Shown here: positions 22,871 through 34,745 of the stretch, one piece after another
How positions within the stretch are numbered: position 1 is the first letter of the stretch
How the letters are laid out: each line of letters starts with the position of its first letter
Source: Cryptomeria japonica
Taxonomy: Eukaryota; Streptophyta; Pinopsida; Cupressales; Cupressaceae
Reading direction: 5' to 3'
Length of the DNA stretch: 64,000 nt
Assembly (NCBI RefSeq): GCF_030272615.1
Contig: NC_081415.1
Span: forward strand, 369,465,667 to 369,529,666
Program-made: the position numbers and the translations under genes
Notes under the pieces: model-generated
The model's database searches: none
Told to the model about the DNA's origin: nothing
Seen by the model: only the letters and a program-made list of their open reading frames with translations

Positions 22871-24275
22871 GCATGTGACATTGTTAAAATAGATTCATCT
22901 GGAAATTCTGAACTTAGAGGAACATCATCTATCATGGGGGCCTTTGCTAATTGATCTGCGATGGCTTGTCCTTTTATTGCTTTTCTGTCCACATACTCAA
23001 TGTCGAATTCACTCAGGATCATTACCCATTTGGCTAGTCGCCTAGTAAGTGTTGCTTTATTGAGAAGGTATTTCAATGGATCGATTCTTGCAACCAACTT
23101 AGTCTTATGAGTGAGCATGCAATGTCATAATTTCTATGAAGCAAAGACCATGGTGAGACATGCATGCTCAATTGGTGTGTAGTTTAGCTCATATCCTACC
23201 AATGTGCGACTGATATAGTATACTGCTTTTTCCTTGCCCTCAGCAATTTGTTGTGCTAAGAGTGCCCCCAGTGCTGTTGGAGTAGCTGATATGTATAGTA
23301 ACAGAGGTTGATCTGGAATTGGTGGCATCAAACTGGTGGATTCAAAAGATAATCTTTGAGTGTTTGGAAAGCCTGTTGACAGTTATCATCCCATTTGAAT
23401 TTGATGTTTTTATGTAGCAAGTGCTGAAAAGGATTACACTTATTTGCAAGTTGCGCTATGAATCTTCATATGGACTAGAGTCTGCCTTGTAAAGATCAAA
23501 GTTGACTGATATTTCTTGGTGGTTGCATCTCCAAGATGGCCTTGAATTTTGCTGGATCAGCTTCGATTCCTCTTTTGGATACAATGAATCCTAGGAGCTT
23601 CCCGGAGGTTACTCCAAAAACACATTTCTTGGGATTTAATCTTACTTTGTATTTTTCCAACCGATTAAAGACGACTGAAAGTATGTCCAAATGTGTATTT
23701 CTGTCTATTGATTTTCCCAAGAGGTCATCGACATAATCTTCCATAGTTACATGCATGAGATCATGAAAGATAGTAGTCATGGCTCTTTGATATGTAGCAC
23801 CTGCATTTTTTAGCCCGAAGGGCATAACATTCCAGCAGAAAGTTCCCCAAGGACAAGTGAATGATGTTTTGTGTTGATCCCTCGGCGCAATCCTTATTTG
23901 ATTAAAACTAGAGAATCCATCCATCAATGATAACATTTCATGATCTGCTATGAGATCGACAATCACGTCAATATTTGGTAATGGGAAGTCATCCTTTGGA
24001 CAAGCTTTGTTAATGTCTCTGAAATCTGTACATATTCTGATGTTGCGATCTGGTTTACTGATAGGCACTAAGTTGGAGATCCATTTAGGATAATCAATTG
24101 GGCATATGAATCCGACATCCAATAATTTCTCAAGTTCTGCTTTGACTAGTAATGCGACTTGTGGATGCATCTTTCTTAATTTTTGTTTCACTGGTTTTGC
24201 CCCCGGTTTAACTGTCAAATGATGCATTACCAAATCCAGGCATATCAGCATATGACCAGGCAAAGTTGATTTGTC
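22871..24275 (-). pseudogene. Tat-like reverse transcriptase and first RNase H
   Basis: Reverse transcriptase motifs on the minus strand include R-I-C-T-D-F-R-D-I-N-K-A-C-P-K-D, F-G-L-K-N-A-G-A-T-Y-Q-R and Y-V-D-D-L (near 23730), then L-G-F-I-V-S-K-R-G-I. The connected RNase H continues with Y-I-S-A-T-P-T-A-L-G-A and A-R-I-D-P-L-K-Y...R-L-A-K-W...L-S-E-F-D-I-E-Y, typical of the Tat type. Frameshifts lie near 24245 and 23340-23495. Stops near 23133 (S-*-K-L-*-H) are readable as CAG and CGA. The enzyme would copy the element RNA; this copy is inactive. Confidence 0.92.
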
Positions 24276-26080
24276 ATTCTTTGAAGAAACTTATGAATTT
24301 TGACCTTTCTGACTCTATCAACGATTGAGCCAGGAATATGTTGTGTGGAACCTCTTCTGTACCAATGTTTGTTTTGATAGTCTCTTCTACCAACATGGTT
24401 GATTTTTCCTCATAAGATGTTGGGAGAATGTCGAGCCTTCCATCTTCGGGTGCCTCAGAGAGGTTTTTGCCCTCAGATATGTCCTTTCTTTTTACTTTTT
24501 TGGGGTCAGACAGCGCGACAGTGTGGTTTTCGCCATAAGACCCTTGGTTTGTTCTTATTTTCACATTTTTGCGACTGGAAGGTCCGACACCCTCACCAAA
24601 ATATGCCATGCTATTGAGTTCTATAGTGTATCCCGCTTTATGGTCCCCAGGAGGAAGATCATCTTGTATGCCAAGATAGTCAATAAAAGCTTCATCATTT
24701 TGGAATGTGTCAAACTGTGTAGGTCCTTCATGATCCCAGTCAATGAGTTGGTGGTGAACAAGGGGAAGGCCTTTAATGCCTTCGAAGTTAGCGAGACTAA
24801 GAGTGAAGATGCAGTTATATTCAGGTATGTCAAGGTAATTATCGAGGTCATTGATGGCACTCTCCTCATTAGTCTCGATCATGAATGAATCCAAATTATC
24901 ATATTTAGTAGCGCATTCTGGGATAGGTGTTCTCATCCTATGTGATTTCAACCTAGGACCTTGAGACAAGGACTGTGTGGAATCTTCATGGGTTGTTTCT
25001 TGACCAACTTTGAACTTTTTATAAAATTCCTCTTCTTCTATGGGTTCATCTGGCTCTCTGAATATCTCGGTGAGCTCGTAGTCACTAGAGGATTTGTCTA
25101 AACCCCATTCCTATTCATTGGAGTCTGTGGAATAGTGACCCTCTTGTTGAATTTTGGAAGATTTGATTTGTAAGGCTTCTTCTGTCCTTTGAGTGTGGAC
25201 CTTGGAAGTCAAGAAACCAAGTCCTTTTGAGCATTCCTTTTTGAAAGTCAATTAAGGTTGTAAAGGTTCAATGATGCCTTCCTTTCGTGACCCAAGAGGG
25301 CTTTTTCCATCATACCTGAATTTTTGTAGGATCTTGAAACCTTTGCCATATTTCTCACATGGTAGACTGATGTGATCTTGTGTATCATTTTCAAGATCTT
25401 TGTAAAGCATTTTGTATAAGTCCTCCTCTTCTAGTTCGCCCCATGTTTGAAAGGTAGTAGGGTCCCATTTAAGTACAATGATGGATACTTGCTTATTAGG
25501 ATGTGGTCTTCCATATTCTTTTGGTGAACTCATGACTTGTGGTAAGTACATGGTCTGATTTAAAATGTATTCCCCCATGCCCTTGTCCTGAAATTTGCCT
25601 TTAAGCTCACCTTGTTTTGATGTCAAAGGTTTTAATGACTCAGGATCAATGTATGCCAAAGAAGGAACAACTTCGCGATTACTGGGAATGATGGTCTCAG
25701 TTTTTGATCTCAGGTTATTGCAGTATATGACCGGATTAGGATCACCATTAACTATTACCTCCACTCCATTGTGAGGAAACTTAATGCATTGGTGATATGT
25801 AGATGGGACTGCCCTCATTTCATGAATCCAAGGACACCCTAGCAATATGTTGTAAGTGAGATCTAGATCTAGGACTTGACAAACCACATCCTTTGTAACT
25901 GGCCCAATTCTGAGAGGTAAGGTGACTATGCCCTTGGATGAACGCTCTTCATCATCATATGCCTTGATAGTGATTTGATTTGTAGAATTCATAGCTTTAT
26001 CAGAATATCCCAATTGTTTAATTGTGCTCAATGTACAAATGTTTAGACCAGCTCCTCCATCTATCAGGACTCATTTTATT
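24274..26080 (-). pseudogene. Tat-like protease and linker region
   Basis: The frame enters with V-L-I-D-G-G-A-G-L-N (near 26055), the Tat-type aspartic protease active site in which DGG stands where DTG or DSG occurs elsewhere. It continues through L-D-L-D-L-T-Y-N-I-L-L-G-C-P-W-I-H, a strongly conserved block after the active site. A long, poorly conserved, acidic linker extends to the reverse transcriptase. Stops near 26068, 25252, 25110 and 24272 fit CGA, CAA, CAG and TGG mutated by one C-to-T or G-to-A step. The protease would process the polyprotein. Confidence 0.85.
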
Positions 26081-28600
26081 CGATGTTTGTGTATAAAGGA
26101 TTCAATGTGTAGTGGTGCATTATGTGGCTGACTTATGAAGGCATCATCAGCTTCTGTGAATGTAAGGGAATGTGGAATGGAAAGGTATCCCACCATGGCT
26201 TGAAACAGTTCCACGTTCAGATCAGTAGGAATGGCAGTGTCGCTCAAGATTTTGTCAAGAATGGCCTTATGTGCGGGGGATATGCATAGGAGCTCAAGAA
26301 TGAAGATGAGCACAGGTGTTTTCCCTAATTGTTCTATAAGGTCATACTTAGGCTTGGTTGATGAAGATGGGGTGTTTTTGGCTGGAGCACCTTGTAAAGT
26401 GATTTTGCCTCGATGGGTTGTAACATGACATTCAGAGGTAGGTTCGGAAGAAGATCCAACACCTTTTAGGACAATCTTGGGTCTCCGGGTAGAATTCTTA
26501 GGGTTTTTGTCCTTGATGATAATGGTAGAAACGTAATTGTCCATCGAAATGTGATTGATAGTCGAATCATAGTTATAGGTTGCTCTGGTATAGTTGGTTT
26601 GGTCATCTGTGGCTTTAGCTTTTCCCTTGTCATGTTTTGGGAATTGTTCCTTAAACATCTCATGTTCTTGATTGGATGAGTGTCCCTCAATCTCAATGTC
26701 ACCTCTATCAATGAGATCTTGTATGATTTTCTTCAATCGATGACAATTTCCTATCTTATGACCCTTGCTTTTAAGAAATTCACAATATTCATCATCATTC
26801 CACCAATTTGGTTTGACCTTTGGTTCATATGGAGGAAAATCTGGAATAGTGATTACCTTGTTTACCACTAGCTTTTTGAAAACCAACTCAAGTGGTTCTC
26901 CCAATGGGGTGTACTTCCTTCATGATCTGGAAGTTGTTTGAGTATTCAACTAATTTGATCCGGAAAAAATGAATTTGGGTCGCATTGTATTGGCATCAAC
27001 AACACCATCATTGACTGTGTTCTTGTTTTTATTCCAAAATCTTGGCTTGTCTTTTCCTTTAAAGTCATCTTTGTTTTCCTTGAATATCTTAATGACTCCT
27101 TGTTCAATTAGGACCTTCTCTGTTGCTAAGCCTTTTTCAACGACGTCCTCGAAGGTGGACAAACAAGCTTTCCTTAAGTCATAACCAATCTCTTTGTTAA
27201 CATTTTGGGTGAACATTTCTACCATTTGTTTTTGTGGAATTTCACAAGAGCATCTACTGGCTAGATTTCTCCATCTTTGTAAAAATGATGCAAAAGACTC
27301 TCCATCTTTTGGCTTGGTGTTGCACAAAGTAGTGACTGATATGTCTATCTCTATGTTGTAGGAGAAATGTTGGATAAATGCCTCTGCTAGGTCACCCCAT
27401 GACTTATTGCTAGGTGGAAGTTGGGAGAACCATTCCATAGCTTGATCACCTAGGCTTTGTGGGAATAATCTCATCAAATATGTCTCTTCTACTGCTACCT
27501 CAATGCAAGCTGTGAAAAACTATCTTATGTGTGCCTTAGGATCCCCTTTTCCTCTATACTTATCAAATTTAGGCATCACAAAGTGTGTAGGAAAAGGAGG
27601 CATTGGAATGCTCTTGTCAAATGGATAAGGACATATGTCTCTCATTGTGTATGTTGGCTTTGGTGTATTTATGTCCTCCATTTTCTTTTGTAAGTCCCTG
27701 ATTTGTTGCTCCAAATTGCTCTTAGGTGGAGATCGACTTCTTGGACCATACCCTATGCTTGAGGTGCCAATTGTAGGAGGAGCATGTTGCATATATGGAT
27801 GATATTGATCATACACATGTTCATATGGAGGAGGTCTATAATGATGCTACATATATGGACCACTTGGTATAGATTGATGTTGAGGAACGCCATATCTATT
27901 TTGTCCATGTATACCATACTCTACAGGCATGTCATGTTCTAATGTGTTGCCCCCCAAATTTGACATGGGGTTTCCTTGTGTCCAAATTTTGAGCATGCTT
28001 TGGTGGTTGATCCTTAACATTGATATGTGATTGAGCATATTTCTCTGCATAAGACATCCATAATGGTCTGTGAAGGTGAGTATCATATGCTTGACCATTT
28101 GTATGTGGGACCTCTAGTTTTTGAAACAAAGATGATGGTGATTCAGGTACCATATGTGGTCCTCTATTTCCTCCACTATTAGGCCTCCTTTGATCCATGT
28201 TGGAGTGAGTTTGTTGCAAAGGTCGATTTTCCATTATTTGAGACATGTCAAAATCATGAGGGATCTTGGCTCCACTTTGTGCCATCATTTGTAAGAAGTA
28301 TTGTCTATCTCTCCTCATTATTTCCTCAATCAGTCGATTGAAGCGGGGGTCCATAATGGATTCTTCCACATCTGCTGAATGTACGGAAAAGTTGTCCATA
28401 TTGTCATTGTGTGTATCATTGTTGTTTGTAGTGTCCATGCTCTCAACATTTGGAATGTTTCTATAGGAATCCATGTCAGGTAATGTAGTATGATCAGAAT
28501 TGAAAAAGATATCATTGTCATACTCATAAGAACTCATGTTTGTGGACTCTTGAGCCTCTTTAGTTTCTCTCCTAGATTTTTGAAGACGGGTTCCAACCAT
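26081..28600 (-). pseudogene. Tat-like Gag
   Basis: An ATG at 28600 (M-V-G-T-R-L) opens a frame of low-complexity, Asn/Asp/Met-rich sequence. A frameshift near 27960 leads into the Pro-rich part, then the retrotransposon Gag domain (F-P-Q-S-L-G-D-Q-A-M-E-W-F...F-A-S-F-L-Q-R-W-R) at about 27480-27150. A degenerate zinc-knuckle-like element, Y-C-E-F...G-H-K-I-G-N-C-H, lies near 26790. Stops at about 27847 and 27518 fit CAG to TAG. Gag would form the particle in which reverse transcription takes place. Confidence 0.88.
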
Positions 28601-29104
28601 GAACTAGGTATTGACCGAGATGTGTGAGACTAGATGAAAAATGGAAAAAGTATGGAAGACCAAGAGTTGGATGGAATGTAAATGAATCTGAGGTGTACTT
28701 GCAATGTCCAAAGTGTAAGACCAAGTATGTATGTAGTAGAGTAGGTGTGGCTCCCAAAGAGAGGATAGTTTCTCTTGATGAGGTAAGTTGACCTTGACTC
28801 TAAGTAAGACCAAATGAGACCTAAAGGTGATAGACCTTGATGAGGGACCACTTAGTAAAATGTTGTTGTATGTAGTGTGTTGACAAAGTATGATGAGGAC
28901 AAGCAAGTGACCTTTTGACTCAAGTTTAGACAAATGTGAATGCAATGTGAGGTATAAAGCAATGATGGACTATGTGAGACCCAAAGACAGGTTGAATGCT
29001 AAATGAAACCCTGGAGAAATGACCTAGGAAGCTCAAGAATTCTGAAACTGACTGTGTTTGTTTGTTGGACTGTAAAAGTTTTTTTTTTTTTTTTTCAATT
29101 AGGA

Positions 29105-29290
29105 ACATAGACGCGCCTGTATACTTCACAGACGCGATTTCCTGATGCAGACGTGGTTCTGTTTAACATAGACGTGCTTCTGAGATTTTTTTAAAGTGCA
29201 CTATTGATTCTGGAAACACAGACACGTTTCTGCCCTTCACAGACGTGGTTATACAACATAGACGCTATTATATTAGACACAGACGCATTT
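29105..29290 (-). repeat. Degenerate CACAGACGC array, leader copy 1 (about 8 units)
   Basis: Variants of CACAGACGC/CATAGACGTG recur every ~20 bases on the plus strand. On the minus (sense) strand this reads GCGTCTGTG. The array lies in the leader between the 5' LTR and gag. Confidence 0.85.
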
Positions 29291-29559
29291 CTACAAAATT
29301 TGTGCAATTTTTTTCCAATCTGTGAAGTCATTTTTGTTGTGACCAAATTTGACTGTTTGACTGTTTTTCATGACAAGAGGACACAGTGTTGATGAAGACC
29401 CAATGTTTGCAAGTGTCTAGACTCAAAATGACTCCAAAAAAAAAATGTGTTGTTTGATGTAAAATTGTTTTGCATACACTTGAAGACACAAAAGACACAA
29501 TGTTTTGCTGTTTGGTCTTGAATGTTTGAATGTTTAAAATAAGTCAAGCACAATTCTTA

Positions 29560-29960
29560 TGGCTGGCCAAGACAATAGTTTTTGATCCCACATGGGGTTT
29601 TACCCCCGAGGCTACGCTATTCAGAGCAGATACTTAGATGCTTGACCTCACTGGCTTCACCCTTGGCACTCACTTCTCGGGTCAGCCAAGCATTAGTCCC
29701 CATGAAAAACTCCCCATGGCAAACTTTGTATCTCTACTAAGAACTGTATGTGTGTGGGCCACTACCAGAGGTCCGACCTCCTACCCCAACAACTAGAAGG
29801 ATTTGGGCTTCTAAAACAAAAAGGTGCTAGTAAGGGCATCCGCTCGTGTGGCCATACATGCGGCACTTTCAGCTCTGTAAATACAGAAGGCTCCCAGGCG
29901 GTAGGGGTTACGCCCTACAAATGATCAAGTAAATTTGATCAAATGGGTTTATGGGGAGAC
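29560..29960 (-). other. GC-richer structured island in the Tat-like leader
   Basis: About 400 bases stand out from the AT-rich surroundings. Short perfect hairpins are visible, for example GTAGGG-GTTACG-CCCTAC near 29902-29920 and GAGGTC-C-GACCTC near 29768-29780. No coding potential was recognised. A packaging or translation-control structure is possible; that is inference. Confidence 0.5.
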
Positions 29961-30504
29961 ATAGTGTTGGTATGAACTAATCAGCACACGTTATTCATAG
30001 TTTTCACCATGAATACAGTTATTTATAGTGGTATGGAAGAAGATGGCTTTTCTTTTGCTACCACTTGGGTCGTTCTCTTCTCACTAGTAGTCCTAATGAC
30101 CACACGGGAAGACAGACCCTCTAGAGATTAAACAAAAAGAGCCTATTGCTCAAGACACAAAAGACAATGATTCAATTTTAGTGCACCAATTGAAGTGTTT
30201 GTTAGTCTATGAAAACAAGGCACACAATAAAATACAAAAACCCCTGCCAAGGACCTGCAACAAAGAGTTGTTAGTAGTTTGGATTGTTTCAAATAATCAC
30301 CCCTTCCTACAAGCACATAAGTTAGGTAAATTTTAAATCCAAAAGACTTTGTGAAAATAGGGGCCTTCAACAAAATGAATTTGCTTTCAAGACAAGCTGC
30401 ACCAATTTCGTTAGCTAGATCTGAAAATGTTAACTCAAAATAAACCAGATCTGAAACCTTAAATGCAAAACCCAAAACTAAATAAATAACTCAAAATTTG
30501 AAAC

Positions 30505-30775
30505 CGGTGGACACAGACGTGATTACCTTAGACACATATGCGACTTTGTGATGCAAGTGCGATTCTGTGAGACACAAACCCATCTTCAGAACCCAGACGC
30601 GACTTTTGGACACAGACGCATCTAAAAACACTGTAGACGTGCCTTAGGAACACAAACACGGTTTCCAGAATCTACAAAATAAAATACTGTCGATAACATA
30701 GACGCAGTTCTAGATGTCGCAGATGCGCCAAAAAATCAAAAACGCGATCCGAAAGTACGCAGACGCGAAAATATC
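30505..30775 (-). repeat. Degenerate CACAGACGC array, leader copy 2 (about 12 units)
   Basis: This is the same motif family as 29105-29290, again as CACAGACG(C/T)G on the plus strand, just inside the 5' LTR. It is separated from the other leader array by non-repeat DNA and the structured island. Confidence 0.85.
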
Positions 30776-30854
30776 AAAATGCTGTCAAAAATGTCAGATC
30801 TGCAACTTCAAAACACAAAATCTGCCACAAGGATGTTAAATGCAAAAAGGGACA

Positions 30855-30878
30855 AGAGTCCCACCAGGCATGCCAAAA
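30855..30878 (-). promoter_or_regulatory. Candidate primer-binding site of the Tat-like element
   Basis: The minus strand directly after the 5' LTR reads TTTTGGCATGCCTGGTGGGA. The TGG at the fourth base is where a tRNA 3' CCA would pair. The tRNA species was not identified. Confidence 0.6.
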
Positions 30879-31642
30879 TGTATATGGTGAAAATGGATAA
30901 AACAATATTGAAAGACTAAATAGATTCAACCACAAAACCCTAGCCTAACAACAACAAAAATCCACCATAACATATGAAGATTACCTAAGACAATGCAAAT
31001 CAAATGAAATCACAAAGATTATACCATCACATGTCCAATAGGGTTTGGATCTCCATTCTTCCTATCTCCATTGATCTTGTTTGATGTATTTGCTCTCAAA
31101 TTTTATGTTCACAAGAGCTCAACAAAGAATAGAATGTGGTTGCAAGTAGGATTGCATATGCCAAGTAGTCAATTGATCAAGTAGTTAGGTCATTAGAATG
31201 ATTGATTAGGGTTTGATAATGAAGGAAGTATCTCCTTATATAGAAGACACAATATGAAATGGAGGGATAAGATTGAGAGGTGTAAAAGGAGGTCGGCTAT
31301 GATTAGAGGGTAGGTAAAAGAAATAATAAAATAATGAAAGGGGGAGGTAGTGTATGAATTAAGAGATGAATGACATGTGTCATAGGTAGAAAAGGTTAAT
31401 GAATTAATTAAATAAATAAATATTTATTTAATTAATAGAAGAAGTGGGATTAATTAAACAAATAAGATATTTATTTAATTTAGGAAAAGGATAATTTAAA
31501 TAAATAAATGTATTTATTTAAATGAGAAATAAGGCTAGAAGAGGATAAATGAATTAATTAAATAAATAATGATTTATTTAATTAATAGAAGAATTAAGCT
31601 TAGATAATTAAATAAAATACTGGACAATTTTGGGTGTCTACA
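30879..31642 (-). repeat. Tat-like element 5' LTR
   Basis: This LTR is 764 bp and is the partner of 15392-16173. On the minus strand it starts TGTAGACACCC and ends CCATATACA, both canonical termini. The target duplication AATAC follows at 31643-31647. Confidence 0.95.
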
Positions 31643-33272
31643 AATACCATCTAAAATTGATCTTCTAGGCACAAAGCCTGATTGCTCTTTTGATATAATT
31701 TGAGGTAAAACTGACTTTATCCTATTGGTTGAGGCTTTAACCATTACCTTATACAAGGTATTGCATAACGATATTGGCCTATAATCCTCAAAGCTTCTAA
31801 CATTCTCTTTTTTTGGGATCAGTACCAAAAAGGTGTTGTTCACTTCTCTTAAAAATCCGCCTCCATTTCTAGCCGCTTCAAGTGCTGCTGTCATCTCCTT
31901 GCCAAGTATATGCCATCATTTTTGGTAAAAAAATGCTAGAAAACCATATGGACTAGGGGCTTTATTTGGGTGAATTTAAAAAAAAAATGCATGAATTTCT
32001 GTTGCAGAGAATCTATCTATAAACTTGTTGTTTTGTCTCTCAGATATCTTGTGAGGTATGTAAGATAACATTTTAGATTGATCACTTAAATTAGAACCAT
32101 CCCAGTTATTAAATATTTCCTTGAAGTAGTAAACACCTTCTATTGCTACTTCTACTGGATTATCCATTGTCAATTCATCTTCTTTGATGACCCTCAGGAT
32201 CCTATTGGCATCTCTTCTAATTTTGGTACTAGCGTGGAAGAATTTAGAGTTTCTATCACCTGCGTCCAGCCAAGTTTCTATGGATTTCTGCCTCTAGAAC
32301 ACCTCTTCTTTGGCTAGTACTTCATGATATTCTACTAGCAACATTTTTTCTTGCTCATAAAGTTGGGTGTCCATCCCCTTACTAATGACTACCTCTGAGA
32401 CTAATTTCATCTCATCTTCCCGTTCCTTTTTCCTTGTAAAAATATTATGAAATTTATCTCTGTTCCACTTTAATAATTTTTTCTTTATTGCTTTCATTTT
32501 AGAGACAAAGAAAAATAACTTTGGTCCCACAAAGATTTCCTGCTACAACCACTTTTCAATGAGATCATAAAATTCCTCATCCTTTATCCACATATTTTCA
32601 AATTTGAATGGGCTTTGTCTAGGTCTCCGTTCCTCTCCAATATCTAGAATCATTGGATAATGATCTGAACCTGCTTGAGCTATCAAATTCACATACATCT
32701 CTCCCTTGAATTTTAGCATATCCCCTTTGAGGAAAAATCTATCTATATTTTTTGCAATGTTGAATCCTTTGCATCTGTTATTCTAGGTGAATATTCTAGT
32801 TCCACATTTGATGTTTAAAAGATTATTCCTATGGATCTAGTCACTGAAGTCTATTTGTGCTTGTAGCTCTCTTTGAATTTCCCCTTTATTTTTTGACAAG
32901 TGTAATATTGCATTAAAATCTCCCCCTATAATAGTGTAAGGGAATTCATTATTACTAAAAAATGTATCAATTTCCCTCTAAAGCTCTCTCTCTCTTTTTT
33001 TTTTTTCAGTTTGTACTAGACCATAGCCATTAATCACTTCAAATCTTAATTCACTATTTATGATTTTCAATAGGCCTGCCATCCAGTTTTCCTTCTCTAC
33101 TAATGGTTCCACTACTGTTCTATTAGGATTCCATAATATAGCTAAACCTCCTGCAATCCCTACCACTTGAACAACACAAAATTCTCATACCCCCAAAGAC
33201 CTTTCGAATCCTTCCATCTCCTCATTCAATTTTGTCTCTTAAATGAAAACTACCTTTGGTTGATGTGTCATG
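31643..33272 (-). pseudogene. LINE-A segment 1: endonuclease and N-terminal reverse transcriptase
   Basis: From about 33272 downward the minus strand encodes the end of the first endonuclease block (K-V-V-F-I then a stop then E-T-K-L, G-G-L-A-I-L-W-N), I-G-G-D-F-N-A-I near 32905 and S-D-H-Y-P-M near 32655. The LINE linker W-L-D-A-G-D-R-N-S-K-F-F-H near 32275 follows. Reverse transcriptase begins with L-V-L-I-P-K-K-E-N...D-Y-R-P-I-S-L-C-N and S-G-F-V-P-R-R-S-I-L-D-G-I. It stops exactly at the Tat-like insertion and continues at 15391. It is 5'-truncated near 33272 and carries several stops and a frameshift near 31900. Confidence 0.92.
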
Positions 33273-33972
33273 TACCATTTTTATCTATATTTATTTATTG
33301 TAATTATTAAATTAGGAAAATGATATATATCTTAAGTTTATATGTATGAAATTGAAATAGAAATAAAATTGAATTGGATTGAAGTTAGATGAAATTGAAA
33401 TCGAAATTGAATTTAGATTGATAATAAAATTGGATTTGAATTGAAATAGAAATTTAAATGCAAATGAATAATTTAAATTATTTTATTATGAAAATTGGAG
33501 ATTGTAATTGCTAATGAACAATCAAGTGTAAGTGAATGCAAGAATCAGTGAACGTGGATGAAGGTGAGAACTTGGTTTAGGTAGAGTTGTTTTAGCTTTT
33601 TGAATTCAGTATGTAGATGGAATCTCACACACCACATTAGTTTTCATAAAATGCATCTTGCATGAATAAATGTTTTAGATGGCTCGAAATGGAATGTTTG
33701 TTTACATATGAATGATGTATTCCTACATGGAGTGTTTATTATTGATTTCATTATTTTTAAGATAGATTGATTTTGAGTGCTTTTATCGATTATGCATGTA
33801 TTTTCATGTTTGTTTGTATATACATTGTTTTTGTAGATGGATTAATTGTATTCAAAATGAAATAGATGAAGTACAATGTTTATATTCCATCATTTGAATT
33901 ATATATATATGCAGATGGATTAATTGTATTCGAAATGAAATAGATGAAGAACAATGTTTATATTTGAATTAT

Positions 33973-34012
<40 letters not shown>

Positions 34013-34017
34013 GGTTT

Positions 34018-34093
<76 letters not shown>

Positions 34094-34233
34094 CAACAAG
34101 CTGAAAATCATCAACAGCAAGCTGGAAATGATCAACAACAAGTTGATAAAGGTCAACAATAGGGAGATAACTTATTATAAATTTTTTTTATTGTTATTTT
34201 AAAATTATATTAGAATAATTATATTTATGTAAT
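33273..34233. repeat. AT-rich spacer with degenerate GAAATT repeats, a tandem duplication and TA microsatellites
   Basis: 33325-33480 is a degenerate (GAAATT)n-like stretch. 33835-33900 and 33911-33970 are a near-identical tandem duplication (GATGGATTAATTGTATTC...). 33974-34005 and 34019-34090 are (TA)n runs. Between 34091 and 34157 a short CAACAAG-rich stretch reads as Gln-rich codons but is too short to support a gene. Confidence 0.8.
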
Positions 34234-34259
34234 ATTAACTACAAATCTACCTGCTCATG

Positions 34260-34745
34260 GGTTCTCAAGGGTTCAAACTTTGAATTTAGGGGATAAAAAG
34301 GAGATGGAGAAATGGACCAGACTGGAGCAGGGATGGATCAAAATCAATTTGATGGGGCGTAGAATGGGAATCCGGGCATTTCAGGTGTAGGTTGTGTGAC
34401 CTATGATGAGGAAGGGAAGATCCTTTTCAAAGGAGCACAAAGGCTGTGAGATGGGACTAATAATGAAGCGGAGGTGCAAGCTTCTTTATTAGTGGTATAA
34501 TTGGTTGAGAACATGAAAAATCTAAGAGTGCATTTAGAAGGAGTTTCAAAAGTGGTGATTGATCCAATTGTGAAAGCAACTTCGATGAGTTGGAGATTGA
34601 ATAAATTTATTTCCATTATTCGATCAAAACTTAATATTTTTTAGGATTTTTTAATCTCTCACATTAGAAGATGGGGTAACGTAGTGGTAGATGCTTTATC
34701 CCATGTGGTGTGCACGTTGGATAATTGGGTGACATGTTGGTGAGG
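34260..34745 (+). pseudogene. LINE-B RNase H remnant
   Basis: The plus strand reads K-I-N-F-D-G-A (after allowing one missing T near 34350), then G-N-P-G-I-S-G-V-G-C-V, T-N-N-E-A-E-V-Q-A and a V-V-I-D block. This is the RNase H domain seen at the end of plant L1-type ORF2. The catalytic D in FDG and E in AE are present, while the usual E-G-D-S is replaced by V-I-D-P. Stops after FDGA, QRL and LVV show that it is dead. Confidence 0.85.

Larger units (their letters stand above)
15392..31642 (-). mobile_element. Tat-like Ty3/gypsy element with antisense PMD gene
   Basis: This is a 16.25 kb element on the minus strand with closely matching LTRs (30879-31642 is 5', 15392-16173 is 3'). A perfect 5-bp target duplication AATAC lies at 15387-15391 and 31643-31647. 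Order in the sense strand: 5' LTR, primer site, long structured leader, gag, protease, reverse transcriptase, RNase H, a second 'archaeal-type' RNase H, integrase, and then a 5 kb 3' region containing a plus-strand PMD gene. The dual RNase H and large size are typical of the Tat/Ogre branch. By eye the LTRs differ by roughly a dozen substitutions plus one 18-bp indel, so the insertion is fairly young. Its genes are broken. Confidence 0.95.

Noticed and set aside
22682-28466. Plus-strand frames opposite the Tat-like gag-pol
   Set aside because: Mirror frames of the minus-strand polyprotein; unlike the PMD gene they show no domain or splice structure.
33920-34159. Frame reading as alternating Tyr-Ile
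   Set aside because: It is the translation of a TA microsatellite.
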